A DNA stretch of 10,246 bases. It comes from Chitinispirillales bacterium (GTDB lineage Bacteria > Fibrobacterota > Chitinivibrionia > Chitinivibrionales > Chitinispirillaceae). The stretch spans positions 1 through 10,246 of the forward strand of contig JAIRUL010000167.1 of the NCBI GenBank assembly GCA_031254445.1, read 5' to 3'. Below, piece by piece: positions 1 through 7,023 of this stretch. Within the stretch, counting starts at the first letter, position 1; each line of letters begins with the position of its first letter. Both the position numbers and the translations under genes were made by a program. The notes beneath the pieces are model-generated. The model did not search any database. It saw nothing but the letters and a program-made list of their open reading frames with translations, and was not told the origin of the DNA.

Positions 1-1
1 A

Positions 2-1138
2 ATAATAGACAACATGCGCGACAAGGTCGATCCGAGCGTCTACCGCATGATAGAGAGCATCAACCGCGCCGCCGACAGGCTGCACAAGGTCGTCAACAAT
101 ATTTTAGACGTCACGAAGATCGAGCGGGGCCGCCTCCGCCTGCGCCCCGAGCACATAAACCTTGGCGCGGTCATGCGCGACTGCGTGGAGGATCTCGCCC
201 AGATAGCCGAAAAGCGCGGCATCAAGTTCCTCGCAAGCGCCCCGGAGGCGCTGCCGCAATTTTACGGCGACAAGCAGAGGATGCTGCAGGTGTTCACAAA
301 CCTCATGAACAACGCCGTCAAGTATTCGCCGGACGGCTCGCTTATCCATCTCTCCGTCGCGATGGAGGGGGAGGGGGAGAGCAGCCGCTTCCACATCGCG
401 GTCGCCGACAAGGGCATAGGCATAGACAAGAGCGAGCGCCAGCACATATTCGACTCTTTCTACGAGGTGGGCAGCGCAAACCGCCACTCCACCGACCCCT
501 CCAAGTTCATGGGCGGGGGGAGCGGGCTTGGCCTCTCCATAGTCAAGGGGATCGTCGAGCGCCACGGCGGGTCGGTCTGGGTGGAGAGCGAGGGCACAAG
601 GGAGGGCGAGTTCCCCGGCAGCGTCTTCCATGTCAGCCTGCCGCTGCACTCCGAGATAAGCTGGGACGACGACGAGTCGAAGCTCTCCGAAAGCAGGCTG
701 AAAGACGCCGACAACATCGACATCGACGCGCTGAACGACGAGGAGCTGGGGAAGCCGGTCATCCTATTTATAGACCAAGACAAGCAGTCGATAGAGGTAG
801 CGAGCACGGCCATCGAAAACATCTTCGACATATTGGTAGCCGAGAGCGGGGAGCAGGGGCTTATTATCGCCCTAAGCCACAAGCCGTCTCTGATACTTAT
901 GGATTCAAAGCTGCCAGGGCTCGACGGGTACACGATATGCAAGATTTTGCGCACGCTTGACGAAACGAAGAGCATCCCCGTGGCCTTTTTCTCCGCCGGC
1001 GCGGAGGACGCGGAGATACAAAAGTGCTTCGCCTGCGGGGCGAACGACTTTATCGTGAAGCCGTTCAGCGGGAGGGAGCTTGTGGACAAGGTTGTGCGGC
1101 TTTTGATGGATAAGAAGAAAGAAGAGGCGTTTACATAA
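2..1138 (+). CDS. Hybrid sensor histidine kinase with C-terminal receiver domain (5'-truncated by window edge)
   Basis: This is the 3' part of a two-component hybrid kinase; the frame is open to the left edge, so the ATG at 14 is probably internal. Counting from that Met, residues 10-40 look like the second helix of a HisKA dimerisation domain (NNILDVTKIERG), so the phospho-accepting His should lie just upstream of the window. The HATPase_c domain follows: N box around NLMNNAVKYS (97-105), G1 box DKGIGI (132-137), F box IFDSFYEV (145-152), and a glycine-rich G2 box at 167-174. An acidic linker (218-246) leads to a receiver domain from about 247 to 368, with acidic pocket D254/D256, phospho-acceptor D297 in LILMDSKLPGLDG, S327 and K349 (VKPF). 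The protein would autophosphorylate and pass phosphate to its own receiver. The sensed signal and N-terminal sensor are not visible. The neighbouring genes are convergent, so the partner regulator is unknown. Confidence 0.95.
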   Translation: MIDNMRDKVDPSVYRMIESINRAADRLHKVVNNILDVTKIERGRLRLRPEHINLGAVMRDCVEDLAQIAEKRGIKFLASAPEALPQFYGDKQRMLQVFTNLMNNAVKYSPDGSLIHLSVAMEGEGESSRFHIAVADKGIGIDKSERQHIFDSFYEVGSANRHSTDPSKFMGGGSGLGLSIVKGIVERHGGSVWVESEGTREGEFPGSVFHVSLPLHSEISWDDDESKLSESRLKDADNIDIDALNDEELGKPVILFIDQDKQSIEVASTAIENIFDILVAESGEQGLIIALSHKPSLILMDSKLPGLDGYTICKILRTLDETKSIPVAFFSAGAEDAEIQKCFACGANDFIVKPFSGRELVDKVVRLLMDKKKEEAFT

Positions 1139-1170
1139 AAAAAAGGCGAACCTGCGGTTCGCCTTTTTTT
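1137..1170. terminator. Bidirectional intrinsic terminator
   Basis: A perfect 8-bp stem (GGCGAACC / GGTTCGCC, loop TGC) is flanked by eight A on the left and seven T on the right, so it can act as a Rho-independent terminator in both directions. It overlaps the stop codon of the upstream kinase gene and lies about 20 bp past the stop of the convergent SH3-like gene, so it plausibly serves both. Confidence 0.9.
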
Positions 1171-1189
1171 CTCATCCATAAAACCCGGT

Positions 1190-1642
1190 TTACCTCGCCA
1201 ACCGCTCCATCGTCTCCTTATCGACATTTTCCTTGAGCGCCTCTTTGAAAGAGCGGTCTAGGGTTATGGGGTCGGCGTTGGGGTCGTCCGTGTCCATGAT
1301 GTACACGGGCGTGGGGTTGTCTAAGTACCCCTGGATCTCGGCGGCCTCGAATGCGAAAGAACGGCTCTTGGCCGCGCTCAGCTTCGTTAGGTCGTTTTTC
1401 TGGACGAAGCCCGTGTCGCCGGAGCCGGTGCGCACCTTGTAGTGGTTCTTCTTGGTCTCGACGATGGTGAGGATGTCGTTCGGCCCAACCGTGGCGATGG
1501 GCGACTCATAGGCCTCGCGAACCTCGTTGGCGTAAATCTTAGTGTCGCTCTTCTTCGGCTGCATTTGGTTCTGGGCAAAAGCCCCGATAGCGGCCAAAGC
1601 GAGTATCATAAGGGCGAATTTGGACACTCTGCGCAAGCGCAT
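1190..1642 (-). CDS. Secreted SH3-like domain protein, paralogue 1 of a tandem pair
   Basis: This is a 150-residue protein of unknown cellular role. It has a clear Sec signal peptide: basic start (MRLRR), hydrophobic core, and an AFA-Q cleavage site after residue 23, giving a mature periplasmic or secreted protein of about 127 residues. Residues 36-87 resemble a bacterial SH3 (SH3b) fold, with alternating strands and the typical HYKVRTGSGDTGFVQ pattern. Such domains often bind peptides or cell-wall components. The C-terminal tail (124-150, DPITLDRSFKEALKEN then DKETMERLAR) is predicted helical and is almost unchanged in the neighbour encoded at 1839-2294. By hand alignment the two share 96 of about 150 residues. 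The start is supported by AAGGAG six bases upstream of the ATG. The gene has its own promoter-like region and terminator, so it may be monocistronic. No catalytic residues are visible. Confidence 0.85.
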   Translation of the reverse strand: MRLRRVSKFALMILALAAIGAFAQNQMQPKKSDTKIYANEVREAYESPIATVGPNDILTIVETKKNHYKVRTGSGDTGFVQKNDLTKLSAAKSRSFAFEAAEIQGYLDNPTPVYIMDTDDPNADPITLDRSFKEALKENVDKETMERLAR

Positions 1643-1664
1643 GATATGCTCCTTGTTTTATGGT

Positions 1665-1680
1665 TATGGTATTTGTGCCA
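1665..1680 (-). promoter_or_regulatory. Conserved 5' leader block, copy 1
   Basis: This 16-nt block (plus strand TATGGTATTTGTGCCA) lies about 22 nt upstream of the start codon, just before the ribosome binding site. It matches 14 of 16 positions with the block at 2315-2330 upstream of the paralogue, while the DNA between it and the promoter has diverged. It could be an operator, a regulatory RNA target or simply retained ancestry of the duplication. Confidence 0.45.
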
Positions 1681-1723
1681 ATTATTAAACTATACGTCAA
1701 AACCCGAGAACAGCCCTATATGT

Positions 1724-1752
1724 AACATAATACATTTTCGCCCCGAATGCAA
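1724..1752 (-). promoter_or_regulatory. Candidate sigma-70-type promoter for SH3 paralogue 1
   Basis: On the minus strand, TTGCAT (complement of 1747-1752) is followed after 17 nt by TATGTT (complement of 1724-1729); an overlapping TATTAT lies three bases closer. It sits about 80-110 nt upstream of the start codon and aligns with the equivalent element upstream of the second paralogue. The boxes are degenerate, so the call rests mainly on that shared position. Confidence 0.45.
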
Positions 1753-1778
1753 ATATTTTTGTAAAAAAGTATGGACGC

Positions 1779-1810
1779 AAAAAAAAAGCGGATCAACCGA
1801 TCCGCCTTTT
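1779..1810 (-). terminator. Intrinsic terminator after SH3 paralogue 2
   Basis: A 7-bp GC-rich stem (GCGGATC at 1788-1794 with GATCCGC at 1799-1805, loop AACC) is followed on the minus strand by nine T residues (complement of A 1779-1787). It lies about 30 bp past the stop codon of the gene at 1839-2294. It separates that gene from paralogue 1, so each gene appears to be its own transcription unit. Confidence 0.85.
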
Positions 1811-1838
1811 GGCCCGCTGTTTCGCGGAAATGCTATAA

Positions 1839-2294
1839 CTACCGAACCAAACGCTCCAAGGTCTCCTTATCGGCGTTTTCCTTGAGCGCGTCCTTAAACG
1901 ACCTATCGAGCGCTATGGGATCAATATCCGGGTCGCCCGTATCCAAAACGCCCACGAGGTTGGGGCTATCCTTGTACCCTTCAACCATCGCATTCTCGAA
2001 AGTGATGCTTTTGCTCGCCTTTGCCGTATTCGCCTTTGTGAGCTCGTTTTTAGGGATAAAACCCACGTCGCCGGTGGCGGTCTGCACCTTGTAGTGGCTC
2101 TTTTTGACCTCTATGACGCTGAGAATGTCGTTTGGCCCCACCGTGGCGATGGATTGCTCGTATGCCTCACGGACTTCGTTGGCGTATATCTTCGTGTCGC
2201 TCTTCCTAGGCTGCACGTGAGTCTGGGCAAAAGCGAAAGCAACGGCCACCGCGCCGATCACAAGGGCGACTTTCGGCAGTTTACGCAAATGCAT
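1839..2294 (-). CDS. Secreted SH3-like domain protein, paralogue 2 of a tandem pair
   Basis: This is a 151-residue exported protein, the tandem paralogue of the product of 1190-1642. The signal peptide (MHLRK, hydrophobic stretch, AFA-Q) again cuts after residue 23. The SH3-like region at about 36-87 keeps the same strand pattern, including a 16-residue identical block starting [10 protein letters not shown] and the identical string [10 protein letters not shown]. The middle linker (about 88-118) is the most divergent part, whereas the C-terminal tail LDRSFK-ALKEN-DKET-ERL is nearly invariant. That suggests the tail is a functional binding or oligomerisation segment (inference). The RBS AAGGGGG lies six bases before the ATG. 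A well-formed promoter candidate and a terminator frame the gene. Function is unknown; cell-envelope or peptide binding is the generic expectation for an exported SH3-like protein. Confidence 0.85.
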   Translation of the reverse strand: MHLRKLPKVALVIGAVAVAFAFAQTHVQPRKSDTKIYANEVREAYEQSIATVGPNDILSVIEVKKSHYKVQTATGDVGFIPKNELTKANTAKASKSITFENAMVEGYKDSPNLVGVLDTGDPDIDPIALDRSFKDALKENADKETLERLVR

Positions 2295-2314
2295 GGCATA
2301 CCCCCTTCATTTTT

Positions 2315-2330
2315 TATGGTGTTTGTGCCG
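2315..2330 (-). promoter_or_regulatory. Conserved 5' leader block, copy 2
   Basis: This is the counterpart of the block at 1665-1680 (plus strand TATGGTGTTTGTGCCG), at nearly the same distance (about 20 nt) from the start codon. In this copy the block's GTGCC can also pair with GGCAC at 2336-2340 to form a 5-bp hairpin. The hairpin is not preserved in copy 1, so the primary sequence rather than the fold is the shared property. Confidence 0.45.
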
Positions 2331-2363
2331 TTATTGGCACTTGAGGCATAGCCCCATACTATA

Positions 2364-2392
2364 ATAATACCATAATTTTTTCCCCGATGCAA
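2364..2392 (-). promoter_or_regulatory. Candidate sigma-70-type promoter for SH3 paralogue 2
   Basis: On the minus strand, TTGCAT (complement of 2387-2392) and TATTAT (complement of 2364-2369) are separated by exactly 17 nt, about 70 nt upstream of the start codon. The -35 region and its flank (CCCCGATGCAAGCATTTTT on the plus strand, 2382-2400) match the flank upstream of paralogue 1 (1741-1760), so the promoter was probably part of the duplicated unit. Confidence 0.6.
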
Positions 2393-2488
2393 GCATTTTT
2401 TGATTTTTTTTGCGCGGGCCGGCGGCTTTTGGCCTTTCCCTGAAAATGACGGCGTTTTGGGGGTTTTCTCCCAAGGCGCGGCTATTAT

Positions 2489-3934
2489 TTACAAAAACGC
2501 CACGTCCATGTCCCGCGCCGCCTTAGTCTCGTCCAACCGCCCGACAGGGGTGGAGACGGGGGCGGCATGCAGCGATTTGGGGCCGGACTCCGCCGCCTCG
2601 GCAATCTCTATCATGGCATTGATGAACGCGTCCAGCGTCTCCTTGCTCTCCGTCTCCGTAGGCTCGATCATAAGCGCCTCCTTGACGACGAGCGGGAAGT
2701 AGACGGTCGGGGGGTGGAACCCCTTATCAATCAAGGCCTTAGCTATGTCAACCGCCCTAACCCCCCTCTCGGCCTGGCGCTTCGCCGTGAGCACGCACTC
2801 GTGCATGCACGTTTTGAGGTGGGGGACGTCGTAATGGCCCGACAGCGAGCGCATCACGTAGTTGGCGTTCAGCACCGCCTGCTCGCTGACCTCCGCGAGG
2901 CCCGCGCCGCCCGTCATCAACATATACGCGTAAGCCTTGAGGCAGACCGAGAAGTTGCCGTAGAACGGGGCCACCGGGCCGATTGAATCGGGGCAGTTGC
3001 CGTCGAGCGCGAAAAAATCGTTTTTTACGACCCTCGGCGCCGGCAGAAACGGCTCTAAAAACGCCTTGACGCCCACCGGCCCCGACCCGGGCCCCCCGCC
3101 GCCGTGCGGCGTGGCGAAAGTCTTGTGCAGGTTCACGTGCGTCACGTCGAAATCCCCGTCGCCCGGGCGGAACTTGCCCATTATAGCGTTCAGGTTCGCG
3201 CCGTCGTAATAAAGCAGCGCGCCGCAGGCGTGGGCGATCTCGGCAATCTCTTTTATGCGCGGGTTGAACAGCCCGAGCGTGTTCGGGTTCGTCATCATCA
3301 CCGCCGCCGTCTTCTCGCTCGCCATGCCCCTAAACGCGCCGATGTCCAAAAGCCCCGTCGCCGGGTCTGTCGGCACCGTCCGCACCTCGTACCCCGCGAC
3401 CGCCGCGCTCGACGGGTTCGTGCCGTGCGCCTCGTCGGGAATCAGCACTTCGGTTTTTGCCGCGCCGTTTTTACGGTGGTACGCGGAGACGATCATCATC
3501 CCGGTAAGTTCCCCGTGCGCGCCGGCCATCGGCTGGAGGGTGAAAGCGTCCATGCCCGTGACGCGGCAAAGGAGGTTTTCCAGATCGTGGATGACGGCTA
3601 GCGCGCCCTGCGCGAAACCGCCGCAACCGGGCAACTGCGCGAGCATAGGGTGGAGCGACGCGAAACCGTCTAAGGCCGCGATCTTCTCGCAAATCTTCGG
3701 GTTGTACTTCATCGTGCAAGAACCGAGCGGGTAAAAGTTGGTGTCCACGCCGTAATTCTTCTTTGACAAGGCCGTGAAGTGGCGGACGACGTCGAGCTCG
3801 GAGAGCTCGCATAGGGCGAGCGGGGAGGTGCGCGCGTACTGCTTAGGGATGGCGTCGGCGATAGGCACATCGCTCTTAGGAAAGGTTGCGCCTCGGCGGC
3901 CCGGCATCGATTTTTCGAATATTATTGACGACAT
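2489..3934 (-). CDS. gcvPB: Glycine dehydrogenase (decarboxylating) subunit 2, P-protein beta
   Basis: This is the PLP-binding subunit of the split P-protein of the glycine cleavage system. With GcvPA it decarboxylates glycine and loads the aminomethyl group onto the lipoyl arm of GcvH. The 481-residue length is normal for the family. Recognisable motifs are YPLGSCTMKYNPK (68-80), the substrate-side PMAGAHGELTG (135-145), PDEAHGTNPSSA (166-177), and the PLP-lysine segment VNLHKTFATPHGGGG with K271 as the Schiff-base lysine. The C-terminus (TPVGRLDETKAAR) matches the family ending, so the protein is complete. The start is supported by AGGA six bases upstream. It is the last gene of the gcv operon. 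I see no clear U-tract terminator between its stop and the SH3 promoter region (2401-2488), so some read-through into the SH3 gene is possible. Confidence 0.97.
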   Translation of the reverse strand: MSSIIFEKSMPGRRGATFPKSDVPIADAIPKQYARTSPLALCELSELDVVRHFTALSKKNYGVDTNFYPLGSCTMKYNPKICEKIAALDGFASLHPMLAQLPGCGGFAQGALAVIHDLENLLCRVTGMDAFTLQPMAGAHGELTGMMIVSAYHRKNGAAKTEVLIPDEAHGTNPSSAAVAGYEVRTVPTDPATGLLDIGAFRGMASEKTAAVMMTNPNTLGLFNPRIKEIAEIAHACGALLYYDGANLNAIMGKFRPGDGDFDVTHVNLHKTFATPHGGGGPGSGPVGVKAFLEPFLPAPRVVKNDFFALDGNCPDSIGPVAPFYGNFSVCLKAYAYMLMTGGAGLAEVSEQAVLNANYVMRSLSGHYDVPHLKTCMHECVLTAKRQAERGVRAVDIAKALIDKGFHPPTVYFPLVVKEALMIEPTETESKETLDAFINAMIEIAEAAESGPKSLHAAPVSTPVGRLDETKAARDMDVAFL

Positions 3935-3971
3935 GCGGTGTCCTATCTTTTTTGACTTTGACGTTGACTTT

Positions 3972-4015
3972 GTGTGGCGGCTTTAGCCGCCACACGTTAT
4001 GAAGCCGTAGGCTTC
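3972..4015 (-). other. Double hairpin in the gcvPA-gcvPB spacer
   Basis: The 111-nt spacer contains a perfect 11-bp inverted repeat (3972-3982 with 3985-3995, core GGCGGCT / AGCCGCC) followed by a 6-bp hairpin GAAGCC-GTA-GGCTTC (4001-4015). Neither is followed by a T-tract on the minus strand, so they are not typical terminators. They could stabilise or process the operon mRNA, attenuate gcvPB, or be a small genomic palindromic repeat. Short TTGACTT repeats (3951-3972, 4038-4047) flank them. Confidence 0.7.
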
Positions 4016-4045
4016 GTCTGACAAAGATTTTAAAGAATTTGACTT

Positions 4046-5407
4046 TTATCTTTTAACGCCAACGGCCTCCCGCAAATTACCAACGTAGCAATCAATCTCC
4101 GCCTTAGTCCTCTTTTCCGTAACCGCGGCCAACAGAACATTGTCGCTATCGCCGCCGTAATAACGACCCACCGGAATCCCCGCGGCGAATCCGCGCTCCG
4201 CCATTGCTTTTACGCAATCGTCCGCGCTAATCGGCAATGCCATCGTGAATTCGTTGAATATTGGGCGGTCGGTTATTTTTATCGACGGTATTGATTTCTT
4301 GACGCATTCGCGCAGGTACGCCGCTTTGTTGCGGCAAAGGTTCGCTACGTCAATCAGCCCGTTCTTGCCCAGTAATGATAAATAGGCGTGCGCCCGCAGC
4401 GCGCAGAGCGCCTCGTTTGAACAGATGTTTGACGTCGCTTTTTCCCGCCTGATGTGCTGCTCGCGCGCTTGCAACGACAGCACGAACCCGTCCCGCCCCT
4501 CCGCGTCCGCCGTCCTCGCAACTATACGCCCGGGCATCTTCCGCGCCAGCTGCTTCTTCGCGCCGATGAACCCGAGGTACGGCCCGCCGAAAGAGAGCGG
4601 AAGCCCTAGCGGCTGCCCCTCGCCGACCGCGATGTCGAAGCCCTGCTCCGCCGGAGATTTTATGAGCGGCAGCGCGAGCGGATAGACCGACTGGATAGCG
4701 ATCGCGCCAACGCTTTTGCACTTGTCAACTATGTCGGAGTGGTCGTCGATGACCCCAAAGAAATTTGGATTTTGCAGGACTACGGCTGCTACGCCGTCGT
4801 CGATAACGCCGCTCAATCGCTGCCTGTCAAGGCCGCCGTCCTGCCAAAGCGGCACCTCGGCGATATCAACGCTAATAGCGGCGGTGTGCGTTTTAAGCAT
4901 CTTTCTATACGTAGGGTTGACGCCGCAGTCGACAATAACCTTGCGCCGCGACGTAGACGACATCGCCATCTTGCATGCTTCGAATATCGCCGTCCCGCCG
5001 TCGTAGAGAGAGGCGTTCGATATCTCCATCCCCGTCAGGCGGCATATCTGCGACTGGTACTCGTAGATGGCCTGAAGCGTGCCCTGCGAAAGTTCGGGCT
5101 GGTACGGCGTGTACGCAGTGTAGAACTCGCTGCGCGAGGCTACGGCGTCTACCGCGGCGGGGATGAAGTGGTCGTAAAATCCGCCGCCGAGAAACGATAC
5201 TATGCGCGCGTTGTTTTCGGACGCTAACCTCTCGCATATTGTCAATGCCTCAAACTCCGACGCCCCCTCCGTCCCAAAGAACCCGCTATGCGGCGCGGGC
5301 GGCGCGAGGGTTTTAGGGATATCGGCGAACAGCTCGCCAATCGACGCCGCGGAGCAAGCGCGCAGCATCTCTAAGCGTTGTTCGTTCGTTGCCGGGACGA
5401 AGCTCAT
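4046..5407 (-). CDS. gcvPA: Glycine dehydrogenase (decarboxylating) subunit 1, P-protein alpha
   Basis: This is the non-PLP-binding partner of GcvPB; the two make the heterotetrameric P-protein of two-subunit glycine cleavage systems. The 453-residue length is typical. Family motifs are seen in order: SFLGGGFYDHFIPAAVD (71-87), YTPYQPELSQGTLQAIYEYQ (99-118), CRLTGMEISNASLYDGGTA (122-140), and the central GEGQPLGLPLSFGGPYLGF segment. The ATG follows the gcvH stop codon directly (TAGATG), so its ribosome binding site lies inside the end of gcvH (GGAG about 18 bases before the ATG, with closer GAG repeats). Translational coupling of H and P1 is therefore likely. The downstream spacer to gcvPB holds two hairpins. 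Confidence 0.97.
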   Translation of the reverse strand: MSFVPATNEQRLEMLRACSAASIGELFADIPKTLAPPAPHSGFFGTEGASEFEALTICERLASENNARIVSFLGGGFYDHFIPAAVDAVASRSEFYTAYTPYQPELSQGTLQAIYEYQSQICRLTGMEISNASLYDGGTAIFEACKMAMSSTSRRKVIVDCGVNPTYRKMLKTHTAAISVDIAEVPLWQDGGLDRQRLSGVIDDGVAAVVLQNPNFFGVIDDHSDIVDKCKSVGAIAIQSVYPLALPLIKSPAEQGFDIAVGEGQPLGLPLSFGGPYLGFIGAKKQLARKMPGRIVARTADAEGRDGFVLSLQAREQHIRREKATSNICSNEALCALRAHAYLSLLGKNGLIDVANLCRNKAAYLRECVKKSIPSIKITDRPIFNEFTMALPISADDCVKAMAERGFAAGIPVGRYYGGDSDNVLLAAVTEKRTKAEIDCYVGNLREAVGVKR

Positions 5408-5794
5408 CTATTCGCTCTCGCTCTCCAAAAATTTCTCGTAAGCCGCCGCGTCCATAAGCCCGTCGGCCTCGGACGCGTCTGCGGCTTTGACCGTGTAGAG
5501 CCACCCCGCCCCGTAAGGGTCTTTGTTAATAGCCTCCGGCGCGGACTCCAAGGCGGCGTTGACGGACGCGACAACGCCGGAGATAGGCGATATGAGGTCG
5601 CTCGCGGCCTTCACCGACTCGATCACCCCCGCCTCGCGCCCTTTCGTTAGCGGCGCGCCCACCTTGGGCAGCTCAACAAACGTTATGTCGCCCAGCGTGT
5701 CCTGCGCGTGGCCGGTTATGCCGACCGTGGCGGCGTCGCCGCCAAGCCGAACCCATTCGTGCGTTCTAGTGTACCGGAGATCGGTTGGAACCAT
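5408..5794 (-). CDS. gcvH: Glycine cleavage system H protein (lipoyl carrier)
   Basis: This is the 128-residue lipoyl-carrying shuttle protein of glycine cleavage. The N-terminal RYTRTHEWVRL and GITGHAQDTLGDITFVELP segments, the lipoyl site IESVKAASDL with K62 as the modified lysine, and the C-terminal INKDPYGAGWLYTV all match the family. H moves the aminomethyl intermediate from P-protein to T-protein and then presents the reduced dihydrolipoyl arm to L-protein, which is not encoded here. The start is supported by AGGAG eight bases upstream. It is the second gene of the operon, 116 nt after gcvT, and directly abuts gcvPA. Confidence 0.98.
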   Translation of the reverse strand: MVPTDLRYTRTHEWVRLGGDAATVGITGHAQDTLGDITFVELPKVGAPLTKGREAGVIESVKAASDLISPISGVVASVNAALESAPEAINKDPYGAGWLYTVKAADASEADGLMDAAAYEKFLESESE

Positions 5795-5835
5795 TGAGGC
5801 GCTCCTTTTCTTGGTGTTAGGGATGATTGGTTCTC

Positions 5836-5884
5836 AATGCTCAATGATGGGCAACGCTGCAATGAGCGTTGAACATTGAGCATT
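5836..5884 (-). other. Long imperfect hairpin in the gcvT-gcvH spacer
   Basis: An 11-bp perfect outer stem (AATGCTCAATG at 5836-5846 with CATTGAGCATT at 5874-5884) encloses an asymmetric internal loop and a 7-bp inner stem (CAACGCT 5852-5858 with AGCGTTG 5865-5871, loop GCAATG). CAATG/CATTG recurs throughout. There is no T-tract on the minus strand after it, which argues against a terminator. A mobile palindromic repeat or an mRNA processing or stability element are both possible. Confidence 0.75.
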
Positions 5885-5910
5885 CCTTTTGACATTCATT
5901 AAGCGTTACC

Positions 5911-7023
5911 TTACAAATATAAATCCATCTCCCCCCTCGCCGTCCCATTTTTATAAAACGGCAGCCCGCACACTTTCCCGGCAATATCGTTTTTGCCGCA
6001 GGCGACCGTCAGCTCCGTGCCAACCGCCGCGAACCCCCTATCGACATACGCCAGCGCTATAGCGTGGCCGAGCGACGGCGAGAAGCTGCCGCTTGTTACG
6101 GCTCCGGCCTCTTTGCCGCCTATTAATACCTTATCGCCGCCGTGCGCCGTCCTCCGCCCCGATAGGCTTATCCCGCATAGCGACTGCTTGCGCAGCGAGG
6201 GGTCGAGCGCCTTCGGCGACCCGATAAACTCTTTTTTCGCCGATATTGCGTGCGCAAGCCCCGATTCCGCGGCGTTTCTGTCGGCGCGCAGCTCGTGCCC
6301 GTGCAGCGGGTAGCCCATCTCTAGCCTCAGGATGTCCCGCGCGCCGAGCCCGGCCGGGGTTGCGCCGCCGGCTACGCAGTCGTTCCAAAAATCCGCGACG
6401 GCGCGGGCCGGGCAGTACACCTCAAAGCCTATCTCGCCCGTGTAACCGGTGCGGCTGACTATCACCTCTAGCCCCTTGTAATAATTGCGCATGAATTTGT
6501 AAAACGTAAGCCCGCTCACGGAATCCCGCAGCAGCGCCGCCGCAATCTTCGGAGCCTTCGGCCCCTGCACGTCTACCTTGGCCGTGGACGGCGATAGGCG
6601 CTCAATCTCCGTATCGCCCGCCATATGGCGCTTTACCCGCTCAAAATCGCCGTCTTCGTTTCCCGCGTTCACGACCACCATAAACTCGCTTTCGGCAACC
6701 CGGTACAGGATCATGTCGTCCGCCACCCCGCCGCCCTCGTTGCAAATAAACCCGTAGCGGCAAGCGCCTGCCCGCAAATCCGCGACGCCGCAGCTGAGCG
6801 CCCGCTCGAGGCTCGAAACCGCCCCCGCCCCGCGCACCGCAAACTCCCCCATGTGGCAAGTGTCGAAAATCGCCGCGCCTCCCCGCGCCGCCCCGTGCTC
6901 GGCCAAAATCCCGCCCCCGTACTGCATGGGCATGTCGTACCCGCTAAACGGGGCCATCTTTGCGCCGCTCGACAGGTGTATGGCGTGCAGGGGCGTCTTC
7001 TTTAGTCCGCTGGCGATGGGCAT
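5911..7023 (-). CDS. gcvT: Glycine cleavage system T protein (aminomethyltransferase)
   Basis: This protein transfers the methylene carbon from aminomethyl-lipoyl-H protein to tetrahydrofolate and releases ammonia. I chose the ATG at 7021-7023, giving 370 residues and the normal N-terminus (LKKTPLHAIHLSSGAKMAPFSGYDMPMQY); AAGGA lies ten bases upstream. The frame stays open for another 75 codons, but that extension runs into the divergent gene and looks noncoding. Motifs are CHMGEF (56-61), GGGVADDMILYR (97-108) with the conserved catalytic-region Asp, VNAGN (118-122), SRTGYTGEIGFEVY (190-203), ARDILRLEMGYPLHGHEL (228-245), TSGSFSPSLGHAIALAYV (310-327) and PFYKNG (355-360). FDVSHMG, usual in the family, is FDTCHMG here. 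It is the first gene of the gcv operon. Confidence 0.97.
   Translation of the reverse strand: MPIASGLKKTPLHAIHLSSGAKMAPFSGYDMPMQYGGGILAEHGAARGGAAIFDTCHMGEFAVRGAGAVSSLERALSCGVADLRAGACRYGFICNEGGGVADDMILYRVAESEFMVVVNAGNEDGDFERVKRHMAGDTEIERLSPSTAKVDVQGPKAPKIAAALLRDSVSGLTFYKFMRNYYKGLEVIVSRTGYTGEIGFEVYCPARAVADFWNDCVAGGATPAGLGARDILRLEMGYPLHGHELRADRNAAESGLAHAISAKKEFIGSPKALDPSLRKQSLCGISLSGRRTAHGGDKVLIGGKEAGAVTSGSFSPSLGHAIALAYVDRGFAAVGTELTVACGKNDIAGKVCGLPFYKNGTARGEMDLYL

Larger units (their letters stand above)
1190..2400 (-). repeat. Tandem gene duplication including control region
   Basis: Two head-to-tail units (1190-1760 and 1839-2400) each contain an SH3-like gene, a leader block and a promoter region. 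The proteins are about 64% identical by hand alignment, and short noncoding blocks are conserved at both ends of the upstream regions. Divergence of the linker and of most noncoding DNA indicates an old duplication, not a recent copy. Confidence 0.8.

Noticed and set aside
460..1227. 255-codon minus-strand frame opposite the histidine kinase
   Set aside because: It is Ser-rich and low-complexity, crosses the bidirectional terminator, and lies opposite unmistakable kinase and receiver motifs.
2401..2488. Possible terminator at the end of the gcv operon
   Set aside because: Short GGCC and TTGGG/CCCAA pairings exist, but there is no T-tract in the minus-strand direction.
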